Assembly (NCBI GenBank): GCA_029250885.1
Contig: JAQXEK010000078.1
Span: 1-64,000, forward strand
DNA length: 64,000 nucleotides
Origin: Planctomycetota bacterium
Lineage (GTDB): Bacteria; Planctomycetota; UBA1135; GCA-002686595
Reading direction: 5' to 3'
The notes beneath the pieces were generated by a model, which worked only from the letters and a program-made list of their open reading frames with translations, made no database searches and was not told the origin of the DNA. Every line of letters starts with the position of its first letter. The first letter of the stretch is position 1. The position numbers and the translations under genes are program-made. Below, in pieces: positions 52,629 through 63,069 of the stretch.

Positions 52629-53864
52629 CTACTCAGGCAGCCCCTCGACGCCGGGAAAGAGCTCCGTGGTGGCCGCCTTGAGGGCATCGGCTTGGTCGTC
52701 TGCGCCCACTGCGCGCAGGGAATCCATAGCGAAGATACGACGAGTAAGGGTCGTAGGATCGGACGAGTCGGAGGTGTCGATGAGGGACTCGAGGGTCTGG
52801 ATTAGGCTAGGGATGTCCCCAAGGGCCTTGTGCTGATTCGCCAAGGCGCGCAGTAAGGCTGGATCGCCGACGTGGAAAAGGAGGCGGTTGTGCAAGGTGT
52901 TGATCTCCGAGGCGGCGGCGCTAAGGGCCACCCACTTTGCCTGAAGCCTTTGGGCTTCCGACTCGAAGGCCTGGGCCGCCTCGTCTGTCTGGGCCAAGTC
53001 AGCCATTTCGAAGAGTGCGCGGTAGGCGAGGAAGTAAGCGCGGGGCTCATAGGGTGCAAGTTGCATGGCCTTGCGGGCCGCGGACAGTGCGTCGTCCAGC
53101 TGCTCGAGATCAAAGTGAACTTGGGCGATCCAGGCGTGAGCTTCGGCATCCCCTGGCGCCAACAAAACGACCCCGTTTAGACCGAGCAGGGCGTCCGCAG
53201 TCTTGCCCATACGGTAACTAGCGAGGGCCAGGCCCCGGCGTGCCCCTAGGCTCACCGCCCTAGGATCCGGCGCGCTCTCCATCACTGCAAGATAGTGGTC
53301 ACGGGCGGCTTCGAACTCGCCTAGGGAGTAGAGCGCGTGGCCGAGGACTTGGGTGCGCCAGACCTCAGATGGGGCGACCTCTCGAAAGCGATCGAGGGCA
53401 ATCCTGCAGTCGCCATAGCGCCGTAATCGGAAGGCCGCGGTGCCATAGACCAGCAGGCTCGGGGGAAAGTCTGGCAGCATGCGCAGAACCTCGCGGCTCT
53501 GGGCCAGGCAGGCGGGAAAGTCGGCCTGGCTATAGCTAGCTTGGGCCTGGCTCGCCAAGCCCGCAATCGGGGCTGGGACCGTGGCCATGATCTCGGGGTT
53601 GGGCTGGTTCTCCACGAAGAAGTTAGACCAAGCGCCCCCTTGGGCGCGGGCCACATCGTCCAGTCCCAGTCTGTCGAGGTTGTTGGCCGCGGGAAGGCTA
53701 AGGGCGGGTGCCTTCGGCTCAACAGCCCCATCGGTCGGCTCCTGGGCAGCGGCAGTCTGTCCAGCCAAAACCAGCGCCCAGCCCAGGAGTCCAAGCCACA
53801 GCGTTGGGGATCCTCCAATCCGCAGCGAGACCTTTTGTCGGCCCATCAAGTGAACTGTGCTCAT
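52629..53864 (-). CDS. Exported TPR-repeat protein
   Basis: 411 aa. A basic N-terminus and a hydrophobic segment (LWLGLLGWALVLAGQTAAAQ) form a signal peptide ending in AAAQ. Residues about 105-360 contain about six TPR units, such as SYSQADFPACLAQSREVLRM, GRYGDCRIALDRFREVAP-type and LEQLDDALSAARKAMQLAPYEP. It overlaps the FG-GAP/ASPIC gene stop by four bases (53861-53864). TPR plus CRTAC1-like pairs are frequent in planctomycetes and are thought to form surface complexes; the function is unknown. Confidence 0.85.
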   Translation of the reverse strand: MSTVHLMGRQKVSLRIGGSPTLWLGLLGWALVLAGQTAAAQEPTDGAVEPKAPALSLPAANNLDRLGLDDVARAQGGAWSNFFVENQPNPEIMATVPAPIAGLASQAQASYSQADFPACLAQSREVLRMLPDFPPSLLVYGTAAFRLRRYGDCRIALDRFREVAPSEVWRTQVLGHALYSLGEFEAARDHYLAVMESAPDPRAVSLGARRGLALASYRMGKTADALLGLNGVVLLAPGDAEAHAWIAQVHFDLEQLDDALSAARKAMQLAPYEPRAYFLAYRALFEMADLAQTDEAAQAFESEAQRLQAKWVALSAAASEINTLHNRLLFHVGDPALLRALANQHKALGDIPSLIQTLESLIDTSDSSDPTTLTRRIFAMDSLRAVGADDQADALKAATTELFPGVEGLPE

Positions 53865-55567
53865 TTGGAAGGCCTCTCAATCTGGTTCCATTTGCCTATG
53901 TTCTCTAAGAGCGAACCCGGCACATCTTGCGCCTCGCGATCTCCCGACGGCCAATAGACCCGACCGGCAATCGGCACGCCCAAATCCCCTAATCCAAAGT
54001 GCGCCTCCGCGGGCGAACCCGCTTGGAAGCCACCCGAGACGGTGATCTCGCGCCGCAGGGTGAGAACCGAGCCCTCGCCTCCGTCGCCAGCCTCCACGGC
54101 AAAGTCCAGCTCGATGCGCGCACCCACGCCTGCGCTGTTGGCACAGGTTCGATCCAACAATCGCACACCAAGCCAACTACCCGCGCTTGGCTTGAGTTCG
54201 TTCCGCAGGACCCGCACCGGCCCGCCACGATCCACGGCCACCAGGTCCAGGTCGCCGTCCCCATCTAAGTCCCCCACCGCCGCCGCACGGGACACGGACG
54301 GCGCTCGCGCACTCAAGGGCTCCGGCGCAAAACGAGGCTCCTCTAAGGTGCCCGTATTCCGCATCAAGTAATCCAACTGCCCATAGGCCGTGTCCGTGCC
54401 TGCGCGGTCCGCCTGGGGATACACGTGCCCATGGAATGCAAATAGGTCCAAGTCCGCATCGTTGTCTAGGTCGGCCAGTCCGGCGCCCCAGCCAAGCAAA
54501 GGTGTGCTCGTACCCGCGACGCCTGTCATGTGTGAGCGCTCGCGGTAGCTCCTGCGGTTCCCCGACAGATAGAGGCAGTGGTTCTCGCCACTAAAGTTCG
54601 TTACGAAGAAGTCCGAACGCCCGTCGCCGTCCACGTCACCCGTGCCGACACCCATACCCGCCTGTTCGCGGCCATTCGCATCCACCGCGACGCCGCGGCG
54701 CATGGCCACCTCCTTAAAGCTGCGTCCGCTCTCCGCGACCACATTCTCCCAGAGGTGGTTTGGCGTCGAGTCGTTTGTGATGTAGAGATCCGTGTCGCCA
54801 TCGGCGTCAAAATCACCGGTCACGACCCCGAGTCCAAATGCGGACGCCCTGGGAACGAAGCCAATGCCGGCGCCAAAGCTCTCGAAGGTCCCGTCGCCCT
54901 TCCCTCGATAGATTTGATCCGCCTGGGCGTCCAATCCCTCGGGTCCGCAGTTCACGGGCCTGCCCTTCCAAGTGCAATCGCCGCTGGTGCGCGACGCCAC
55001 TTGATCAAAGTCGAAGTCCAAGTAGTTCACCACTACCAGGTCCAAGATTCCGTCCGCATCCGCGTCCAGCAAGGCCGCGCTCGAACCCCAAAAGGAACCC
55101 ACGAGACCCGCGCCTGCGGTCACCTCTTGGAAGCCGTCGCCGCCCAGGAACACCCGGTCTCTCCCCCACTCGGTCACCACCAGGTCCAAGGCGCCGTCGC
55201 CGTTTAGGTCGCCTGCCACACCCCCCATGCCCCATCGCCCGCCGGCCATATCCCAGTCCTCGCCCGCGAGGGCGAAGGTACCGTCGCCCTGGCTCAGCAT
55301 CAGGCGCGGAGCCTCGCCGGGCTTGCCTGCCTGCACGCGCTCGGGTGTCGAGCCGTCCACGACCACAAGGTCGAGGTTGCCCGTCCCACTAAAGTCCCCG
55401 AGCACGACGCCGCCACCGTTAACCTCAAGGATCCAGTTCACGTCGGGCGAACCCGATGTCGTCGTTACGCCTGGCAGGGCCCGCTGCCCAATCTCTTCGA
55501 ACTGCTGCGCGAAAGAGGTGGACACGAAAAGGCCCATGCAGGCACTCGCTAAAGAGGCAGTCCGCAT
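53861..55567 (-). CDS. FG-GAP/VCBS protein with UnbV/ASPIC C-terminal domain (CRTAC1-like)
   Basis: 568 aa from ATG 55567 (MRTASLASACMGLFVSTSFAQ, a signal peptide); a TTG at 55603 would only add residues ahead of it. Repeated calcium-binding blades of the DxDGDGxxDL type (GDFSGTGNLDL, GDLNGDGALDLVVT, LDADADGILDLVVVNY, GDFDADGDTDLYITND) make a beta-propeller. The ASPIC/UnbV domain occupies about residues 475-560 (SWLGVRLLDRTCANSAGVGARIEL to GRVYWPSGDREAQ). Secretion and calcium-dependent adhesion are inferred. It is translated just ahead of the overlapping TPR gene. Confidence 0.9.
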   Translation of the reverse strand: MRTASLASACMGLFVSTSFAQQFEEIGQRALPGVTTTSGSPDVNWILEVNGGGVVLGDFSGTGNLDLVVVDGSTPERVQAGKPGEAPRLMLSQGDGTFALAGEDWDMAGGRWGMGGVAGDLNGDGALDLVVTEWGRDRVFLGGDGFQEVTAGAGLVGSFWGSSAALLDADADGILDLVVVNYLDFDFDQVASRTSGDCTWKGRPVNCGPEGLDAQADQIYRGKGDGTFESFGAGIGFVPRASAFGLGVVTGDFDADGDTDLYITNDSTPNHLWENVVAESGRSFKEVAMRRGVAVDANGREQAGMGVGTGDVDGDGRSDFFVTNFSGENHCLYLSGNRRSYRERSHMTGVAGTSTPLLGWGAGLADLDNDADLDLFAFHGHVYPQADRAGTDTAYGQLDYLMRNTGTLEEPRFAPEPLSARAPSVSRAAAVGDLDGDGDLDLVAVDRGGPVRVLRNELKPSAGSWLGVRLLDRTCANSAGVGARIELDFAVEAGDGGEGSVLTLRREITVSGGFQAGSPAEAHFGLGDLGVPIAGRVYWPSGDREAQDVPGSLLENIGKWNQIERPSK

Positions 55568-55625
55568 GGGCCTTAGAGTAGTTGGTGTTCGAGGCGAGCG
55601 CAAAGACCTGCCTCGAACTCAGTGC

Positions 55626-57833
55626 CTATAGTCCGACTTTCAGGTGCAGGCCATCGGACAGGGCAACACCGCCGGGCAGACCAGCATCAGGGAAGCCAGA
55701 CTGGAAGTAGACGTCCAGACCGACCAGAACCGGGTTGTTGGGAACGAAGGCGTTGAAGGTCGAGACTCCGCCCACAGCGGGGAAGAAGTTCAAGGCCAGC
55801 AGGGGGCTGGTGAAATCGGCAAGCATGATGCCACCGAAAGCCGGGGTGTTAGTCTGGACCAAGCTCGTAAGCTGAAGTACACCAGCAACCGTCACGCCGG
55901 AGGTCACGACCGAAAAGTTGTCGCCAATGTTCGGACCGCCGACGCCAGCGATTGACATGTAGTTGGCCGCAGAAGCGCCTGTACCATAGACCGTGAAGCT
56001 ACCGCCCGTACCGGAACCGGTGACGGGAACGATGACGACATCGGTGACCGTGACGTTGCGGGCAGAGTCAGTGAAGCGACGCTCGTAGACGACGTCCGTG
56101 GCACCACTGACGGTGTCCTCCATTTGAAAGCGGAACATTCCGCCAGCGCCCATGTCCGTCACGCCCGAGGTCGTGGAGGTACCGGCCGTAACCGTCACCG
56201 TACCGACCATGCCGAAGCCGACATGGGGAGTGCAGATGTAGTCGTAGGTCCCGGGGCGAACGAAGGTGTGGCTGAAGGTCTGACCGGGGCCAAAGAGGCC
56301 CGAATCAAAGTCGTAGTCCGGGGTCGACGAGGTGACCGTGTGGAATGCGCTGCCATCGTTGTTAGTCCAGGTCACTGTGGTGCCCGCCGCAATGGTAAGG
56401 GCAGCCGGGGTGAAGAGCAGGTTCTGGGCGTTCACATCGGCTGTCATCGGACCGGTACGGACGACGTAGTCCAGCTCAGCCTTGACATAGTGCAGTCCGT
56501 CATCAATTACCTGGTCCCGGATCTCTGAGCGAATGATCCAGGGTCCCGTGCTACCGCTGACAACCTCTTCCTGGCGAACGACCACCGGCGACAGGATATC
56601 TCTGCTGCCTTTGTTGGTGTAGAGCTTGGAATCCCAGGTGTTCTGGGACTGGCCTTCACCGTTGGTTGTGATCACGTCGTACCGACCGTCGTTGTTAAGG
56701 TCAGCGACCGTCATGTCCAAGGTCGGGTCACCAACCGTGGTGATCACTCCGTTGACAATGTTGAAGATTCCATTGCCATTGTTACGCATCACCTTCTCGC
56801 GGGAGCCGAGGGACCCGACGAGGGAGTCAAAGTCGCCATCGTTGTCGTAATCAAAGAGAACGATCTCGTTGTCGTCCGAGCTACCCGAGTCTGCACCCTT
56901 GGTCCAGCCCATGGTGCCTGACTGAGCCAAGCTGTTGTACATAGGGCCTTCATCAAAACCCGCAAGGCTCACGAAGAACATATCGATGTCCGTGTCGCCG
57001 TCCAAGTCGCCGACTTCGGCCTCGTAGACGTTGCTCGAGGTGTTTGGAATCGTGCTCGAGGCATTGGTAAAGTTACCGGCACCGTCGTTCAACAGGAGGA
57101 AGTGGGTCGTTGCGCGGTTTAGGCCAAGGAAGTCCAAGTCCCAGTCGCCGTCAACGTCAGCGAACTGCACATCCATGTGGGCCTTCTTGATCGGCGCGTT
57201 CAGCGCGACAGCATCCTCAGTAAAGAAGCCGTTACCGTCATTGAAGTAGAGGTGGGGACGATCACCCGAACCACCGAGGAAGCTGTTGCCCGAGTCCGAG
57301 ATGATGACATCCAGGTCACCATCGTTGTCGAGGTCAGCGAAGTTGGAAGAGGCGGAGCTGTAGTTGGTCGTGAACCCGCGAGCCGAACCCTCGAAAGAAA
57401 AGAAGCCGGGCTGGGTCGAACCCACGTTCATGTAGAGGAAGGGCCGGTCCGTGTTAAACGCGTTCGCAAACATGGCATCCACGTACCCGTCGCCGTCGAC
57501 ATCGCCCGTGTCAACAGACTTCGCATTCGAACTGTGCACACCAAGTCGCGCGACACTCTCATTGGCAAACGTGAACGGGGTGACCTCGAACTTGTTGATC
57601 ATCAGGAGGTTCTGACGCTTCGCTCCGGCACTGGCGAAGCCGTCGCCTTCCGCAAAGAAGACATCCAGGTCGCCGTCGTTGTCGACGTCGGCACATTCCA
57701 CACCTTCGGTCCAGCGCTTCGGGTTGGTGAATGTACCCGGGGTGTATTCGAGCTGCTGAGCCGCCGCGGGGGCAAGGAAGAAGCTACTCGCGATTAAGCC
57801 GAGAGAGGAGAAACGTAGGTAGGACGGGAACAT
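55626..57833 (-). CDS. FG-GAP repeat protein with plastocyanin-like type-1 copper domain
   Basis: 735 aa from ATG 57833, where a signal peptide begins (MFPSYLRFSSLGLIASSFFL, cut near AAAQQ). An upstream in-frame extension to 58109 is non-coding in appearance and would overlap the arsM-like start. Residues 45-390 hold FG-GAP blades (DVDNDGDLDVFF, DVDGDGYVDAMF, DLDNDGDLDVIIS). Residues 463-550 form a cupredoxin with all four type-1 ligands: His498, Cys534, His537 and Met542. The last 110 residues or so (ending VALSDGLHLKVGL) resemble a C-terminal domain common in secreted planctomycete proteins. An extracellular electron-transfer or copper role is inferred. Confidence 0.87.
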   Translation of the reverse strand: MFPSYLRFSSLGLIASSFFLAPAAAQQLEYTPGTFTNPKRWTEGVECADVDNDGDLDVFFAEGDGFASAGAKRQNLLMINKFEVTPFTFANESVARLGVHSSNAKSVDTGDVDGDGYVDAMFANAFNTDRPFLYMNVGSTQPGFFSFEGSARGFTTNYSSASSNFADLDNDGDLDVIISDSGNSFLGGSGDRPHLYFNDGNGFFTEDAVALNAPIKKAHMDVQFADVDGDWDLDFLGLNRATTHFLLLNDGAGNFTNASSTIPNTSSNVYEAEVGDLDGDTDIDMFFVSLAGFDEGPMYNSLAQSGTMGWTKGADSGSSDDNEIVLFDYDNDGDFDSLVGSLGSREKVMRNNGNGIFNIVNGVITTVGDPTLDMTVADLNNDGRYDVITTNGEGQSQNTWDSKLYTNKGSRDILSPVVVRQEEVVSGSTGPWIIRSEIRDQVIDDGLHYVKAELDYVVRTGPMTADVNAQNLLFTPAALTIAAGTTVTWTNNDGSAFHTVTSSTPDYDFDSGLFGPGQTFSHTFVRPGTYDYICTPHVGFGMVGTVTVTAGTSTTSGVTDMGAGGMFRFQMEDTVSGATDVVYERRFTDSARNVTVTDVVIVPVTGSGTGGSFTVYGTGASAANYMSIAGVGGPNIGDNFSVVTSGVTVAGVLQLTSLVQTNTPAFGGIMLADFTSPLLALNFFPAVGGVSTFNAFVPNNPVLVGLDVYFQSGFPDAGLPGGVALSDGLHLKVGL

Positions 57834-58098
57834 AAGAACGGGGTGATTGGGAGGGAGAATAAGTGGAGGCCAAGGATACGGACCGCACTGAGACGGGTCA
57901 TGGAGACTAAAAGGTCCCATGAAACGGTGTTTTTGGATAGGGAAGTAAACACAACATACACGCAAAACTTGGCCCCCAGCGGCTATCCTGTGCGCCTGAA
58001 AAAACATGGCTTTGGGCCCCCAGTGACTTTCCAAGGGGTGCAAACCAAGCAACTTCACCTGATGGCCGTTCCGCGCCTTCATTATTACCAAACTTGCC

Positions 58099-59247
58099 AT
58101 GAGCATCATCGAAACTGTCCGCGATCGCTACGCCAAGGGCGCCCAAGCCGTTGTTCCCGAGCTCTGCTGCCCCGTTGACTACGACGCCAGCCTGCTCGAG
58201 GTTCTGCCCCAAGAAATTATTGATAGGGACTACGGCTGTGGTGATCCCAGCAAGTTTGTGCACAAGGGCGACGTGGTGGTCGACCTCGGCGCGGGTGGTG
58301 GGAAGATCTGCTATATGGCCAGCCAGGTGACCGGACCCGATGGCCGCGTGATCGGCGTCGATGCAACGGACGATATGCTGGACCTCTCCCGTCGCACCCA
58401 GAAGGAAGTGGGCGACAAGATCGGCTGGCACAATGTCGAGTTTCGCCACGGCTGGATCCAGGACCTCGCCCTCGACCGGGACAAGGTCGCCGCGTGGCTC
58501 CAGGCCAACCCCGTCACGGATCTTGTCAGCGCCGAGGCTTTCGAGGCCGAGAAGGCGCGCCTGCGGACCGAGGAGCCGATGATCCCCGACGGCTCCGTGG
58601 ATCTGGTGCTCTCAAACTGCGTACTCAACCTTGTGGGTAGCGACGAGAAGGCTGAGATGTTCAGCGAGATCGCGCGGGTGCTCAAGAAGGGCGGACGCGC
58701 GGCGATCTCGGACATCGTCAGCGACGAGGACGTCCCTCTCGCCATGCAGAACGATCCCGAGCTTTGGAGCGGCTGCATCAGTGGCGCCATGCGCGAGGAC
58801 CGCTTCCTCCAGGCCTTTGCCGATGCCGGTCTGTACGGTGTCGAGATCGCCGTGTACCAGAACGAGCCCTGGGCCGTGGTCGAGGGCATCGAGTTCCGCT
58901 CGATGACCGTCATCGCGTACAAGGGCAAAGAGGGAGTGTGCATGGACCACAAGGAGGCCGTCGTCTACAACGGCCCCTTCAGCGAGGTCCGCGACGACGA
59001 CGGCCACGTCCTTCGCCGGGGCGAGCGCACCGCCGTCTGCCGCAAGACCTTCGACATCTTGACCAGCGCTCCCTATGAGGGTCAGTTCACCCCGGTCCGC
59101 CCCTTGAACGAAGTTAGCGCCGAAGATGCTGTGCTCTTTGACTGCGCGACCGACGGCCTGCGAACTCCCGCCGAGACCAAGTTTGGTGTCGAGCGCGAGA
59201 ACAGCCTGCCTGCATCCTGCTGCGATCCGGAAGAGGGCTGCTGCTAG
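58099..59247 (+). CDS. ArsM-like SAM-dependent methyltransferase with Cys-rich C-terminus
   Basis: 382 aa. ELCCPVDYD and DYGCGDPS precede the SAM motif VVDLGAGGGKICYMASQV and VIGVDATDDMLDLSRR. LVLSNCVLNLV, DIVSDEDVP and LWSGCISGAMRED match the cysteine-containing motifs of arsenite methyltransferases. About 90 extra C-terminal residues include VCRKTF, LFDCAT and a terminal SCCDPEEGCC. Arsenic or another thiophilic metalloid is the inferred substrate, but no ars gene is adjacent. The 265-base gap upstream, shared with the divergent copper protein gene, shows no gene. Confidence 0.75.
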   Translation: MSIIETVRDRYAKGAQAVVPELCCPVDYDASLLEVLPQEIIDRDYGCGDPSKFVHKGDVVVDLGAGGGKICYMASQVTGPDGRVIGVDATDDMLDLSRRTQKEVGDKIGWHNVEFRHGWIQDLALDRDKVAAWLQANPVTDLVSAEAFEAEKARLRTEEPMIPDGSVDLVLSNCVLNLVGSDEKAEMFSEIARVLKKGGRAAISDIVSDEDVPLAMQNDPELWSGCISGAMREDRFLQAFADAGLYGVEIAVYQNEPWAVVEGIEFRSMTVIAYKGKEGVCMDHKEAVVYNGPFSEVRDDDGHVLRRGERTAVCRKTFDILTSAPYEGQFTPVRPLNEVSAEDAVLFDCATDGLRTPAETKFGVERENSLPASCCDPEEGCC

Positions 59248-59262
59248 AGCCAGCGCCCGCCC

Positions 59263-59958
59263 ATGGCCGATCCCGACGATCTCCTGCACCCGAAGCGCCA
59301 AGCCCGGGCCGACCGCCTTCGTCGCAGCCGCGTGATGCTGCTGTTTACGCCGGAGCTCTGTCGCGGCGGAGAGGGCAGTAGCCTCGAGATCCTCGACGAG
59401 GTTCTGCCCCACATCGACGCCCTACAGATCCGTATCAAGACCGGTGCGAGGGATCTCTTCGATGGTGCCCAGAAGGTCCTGGACGTGTTGCACTCCCACG
59501 TGGGATTGGAGCTGCCCGTGCTGATCAATGACCGCGTGGACGTGGCCCTTGCCCTGGGCGCCGGGGATGCCGACGGCGAGATCCACGGCGTCCACCTCGG
59601 CCAGGACGACCTGTGCGGCAAGGAAGCCCGGCAACTGCTCGGCGGCTCGGCCTTGATCGGCCGCTCGACCCACGACTTCGCCCAGGTCATGCTTGCCACC
59701 GAGGAGCCCGTGGATTACCTCGGTTTCGGCCCGATCTTCCCGACGGCGACCAAGGGCTACGACCGCGGAGTCGGAGCCGAGCGCGCGTGGATGGCAGACA
59801 CGGCGACGCACCTCACCGTATTCCCCATCGGCGGCATCGACTACCTCAACGTCACCGAGCTGCGACCCGTGGGCCGAGTGGCGGCCTCGAGCGCAATCTT
59901 AGGCGCAGAGGATCCCGTTGCCGCCGTCTTGGACCTGCGGAACCAACTCGCCAGCTAG
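59263..59958 (+). CDS. Thiamine-phosphate synthase-like protein (ThiE/TenI family)
   Basis: 231 aa TIM barrel. VLINDRVDVALALGAGD, IHGVHLGQDDL, LIGRSTHD, VDYLGFGPIFPTATKG and FPIGGIDYLNV follow the ThiE order closely. ThiE joins HMP-pyrophosphate and thiazole-phosphate; TenI relatives aromatise the thiazole. The pyrophosphate loop LQIRIK replaces the usual LQxRxK-type motif conservatively, so ThiE is favoured. The N-terminal 25 residues are extended and basic. No other thi gene is near. Its stop is only ten bases from the convergent queA stop. Confidence 0.85.
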   Translation: MADPDDLLHPKRQARADRLRRSRVMLLFTPELCRGGEGSSLEILDEVLPHIDALQIRIKTGARDLFDGAQKVLDVLHSHVGLELPVLINDRVDVALALGAGDADGEIHGVHLGQDDLCGKEARQLLGGSALIGRSTHDFAQVMLATEEPVDYLGFGPIFPTATKGYDRGVGAERAWMADTATHLTVFPIGGIDYLNVTELRPVGRVAASSAILGAEDPVAAVLDLRNQLAS

Positions 59959-59968
59959 GCGAGCCCTC

Positions 59969-61100
<1,132 letters not shown>

Positions 61101-61114
<14 letters not shown>

Positions 61115-62528
61115 CGGAACCCAACCTGGCTTCTCGCAGCCTAAAAGCATCCAGCAACAAAAGGCCATAGAATGGCAAGGCGACCACGGGCCACAGCCAC
61201 CCGGGCTCGATCCACTCTTGGTCGATTTGCCACGATGTCAGCGGCCAATACAGAAGCGGCGAGGCCACGACTAAGAACGCCCATGCTCGACCAGAGCCGA
61301 AGGCGAGGAACGGGATGATCCACGCCAGGTACCAGGGGTGCAGGGTTGGCGAGACCAAGAGGAAGGCGCACAGGGCGAGCCCCGTCGCGCGCAGGGGGGC
61401 TTCCCCGCGCAGGAAGAGCCTCAGGATCCAGAGAAAGGCCAGGCCTCCCGTGAGCAGCTTCGACAGCTTGCGCGGGTCGGTCCAGGTGTTGTCACGGTCG
61501 CCGAACACCGTAAAGAGCGGCTCGACGTAGCGATGCAGTAAGTTCCAGGATTCCCATCGCAGGCCATAGTTCGCTAGGCCGTCAAGGATACCGGTGAAGG
61601 CGCCCTCAAGCAGAAGGACCGGCAGCAGGCCGAGGATGATGACCAGGCCTAGGCCGGCCGTTCGCTGGGCGACTTGGCGCGCGGTGCCCCGCCACAGCAA
61701 AAAGGGAAAGGCCAGCAGTGGAAGGAACTTGACCAGAAAGGCTGCCCCCAAAGCAGCCAACCCTAGGCCACTACGCAGTTTCGAAGCCAAGGGGCACGGC
61801 TCAAGCAGGGCGATCGCGCTCATTAGGAGCAGTACACCCAGGCTGTCGAAGTGAGCCGAGGCTGCAAACTCGTAAACCACCAGAGGGCACCAAGCCCAGG
61901 TGAGCAGCAGCGCTTCCGGGAGGCCTCTGCGGCGGAGCAAAACGCCCAATGGCAGCAATACCAGCAGGTCCGCTAGGCTAAAGAAGATGCGCAGTCCGTA
62001 GCGGGCGGACTCGGCTTCGGTGGGGCCACCGGACAAGGCGACGACGGCAGCCGCCGCTGCTTGGGTCACGGGTGGATAGGCCGCGCTCACGTCCGTGTTG
62101 TTCATAGCCTGGTAGACCTCCGGCCAAGCTTCTCGCTCGGGGGCCAGGACCAGTGCGTCGGGGGCCTGGGCGTAGGGGCTCTTGCCTTCGGCCACTAAGC
62201 CTCCCTCCCAGACATAGCGCCAGACGTCATCGGACAGGTTGGGTTCGGCTCCCAGGGCAAAGATGCGCAGAGCCACTGCGACCAACAGCACAAAGGGGAG
62301 CACGCCTGGAACTCGCTGGGGATCGTCGAATCGCCTCACAAGGACCAGTCCTGTAGCCCAGAGGCAGCCCATGGCAAGCATTAAGCCAATCACAAGTTCC
62401 CTGTGGTGAGCCAGATCACCGGCTCCCGCAAGCATATACCCAGCGCCCAGCAGCAGGGTCCCGATCCCACCTAGGCGTAGCCTGAGGGCCTTTTTAGCTT
62501 GTTTTGAGGTATGTGAAGTGGGGTCCAT
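61101..62528 (-). CDS. Polytopic glycosyltransferase, DUF2029/GT87-like
   Basis: 475 aa from ATG 62528; ATG 62552 is nearly as good. About eleven hydrophobic helices follow a basic N-terminus (KQAKKALRLRL). The first long periplasmic loop holds LSDDVWRYVWEGGLVAEGKSPYAQAP, the DD-containing motif of GT-C mannosyl/arabinosyl transferases. AYPPVTQ, HFDSLGVLLL, FLVKFLPLLAFPF and SPTLHPWYLAWIIPF are typical of DUF2029. A polyprenyl-phosphate sugar donor is inferred. It is cotranscribed with queA, with no obvious functional link. Confidence 0.83.
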
Positions 62529-62659
62529 AGGTATTCCATAGGCATTTTCCATCAACCCCGGGCCCAAGGGCAAGCCGAATTGGACCCGATCCCGGGAAAG
62601 GGGCTGATCCAATGGTGTTTCCCTACCGGGCTATCCGGGCTCGGCCGAAAAGTAGGCTA

Positions 62660-62756
62660 GCGGCAGTCGCCCTGGGGGGGGCCGATTGACGCTGGTCTTC
62701 CACCCTGTGTGGGAGATGGAGACTTAGTGGCGCCGTTGCGAGAGTGACGGCGCCAC
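62660..62756 (+). ncRNA. Structured RNA candidate, copy 1
   Basis: Three hairpins. H1: GCG-CAGTCG (60-62 and 64-69 of 626xx) pairs with CGATTG-CGC ending at 62692, around the loop CCCTGGGGGGGGC. H2: CTTCCAC (62697-62703) pairs with GTGGGAG (62709-62715). Then comes the linker ATGGAGACT, and H3: GTGGCGCCGT (62727-62736) pairs with 62747-62756 around TGCGAGAGTG. Loops and linker match copy 2, but the stems do not. After H3 comes TTCTCC, a poor terminator, so this copy may be processed, read through or decayed. Confidence 0.65.
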
Positions 62757-63069
62757 TTCTCCGTTAATCTGCGATTTGCAAGCTCCGAGGGATCGCCCCT
62801 CCCCAATCAGACAACTCACCCCCAATTAAATTGGGACCTAAGACAACCGGCATTCCAAATAGATCTCCATTAATCTGCAGCCTTAGGAATCTTAAAATAC
62901 GGACGGAGAGAGACCTCTTCTAGAAACAGCCTAACGCCGTTCTAGGCACCTAGAGGCGGGATTACGACGTGTAGTCCGTCTCTCCGGCGAACTAATCCCA
63001 CAAAAATCGCACTTGCAAGTCTTTAAGACTCACCTAAATCAACACCTTCGCCGACATAATAAAGTGCCA

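Noticed and set aside
57895-57915. ATGGAGACT, identical to the linker of the 62-63 kb RNAs.
   Set aside because: None of the three flanking hairpins or the G8 loop is present; a chance 9-mer.
57834-58109. N-terminal extension of the copper/FG-GAP protein.
   Set aside because: A clear signal peptide starts at ATG 57833; the upstream part would bury it and overlap the divergent methyltransferase start.
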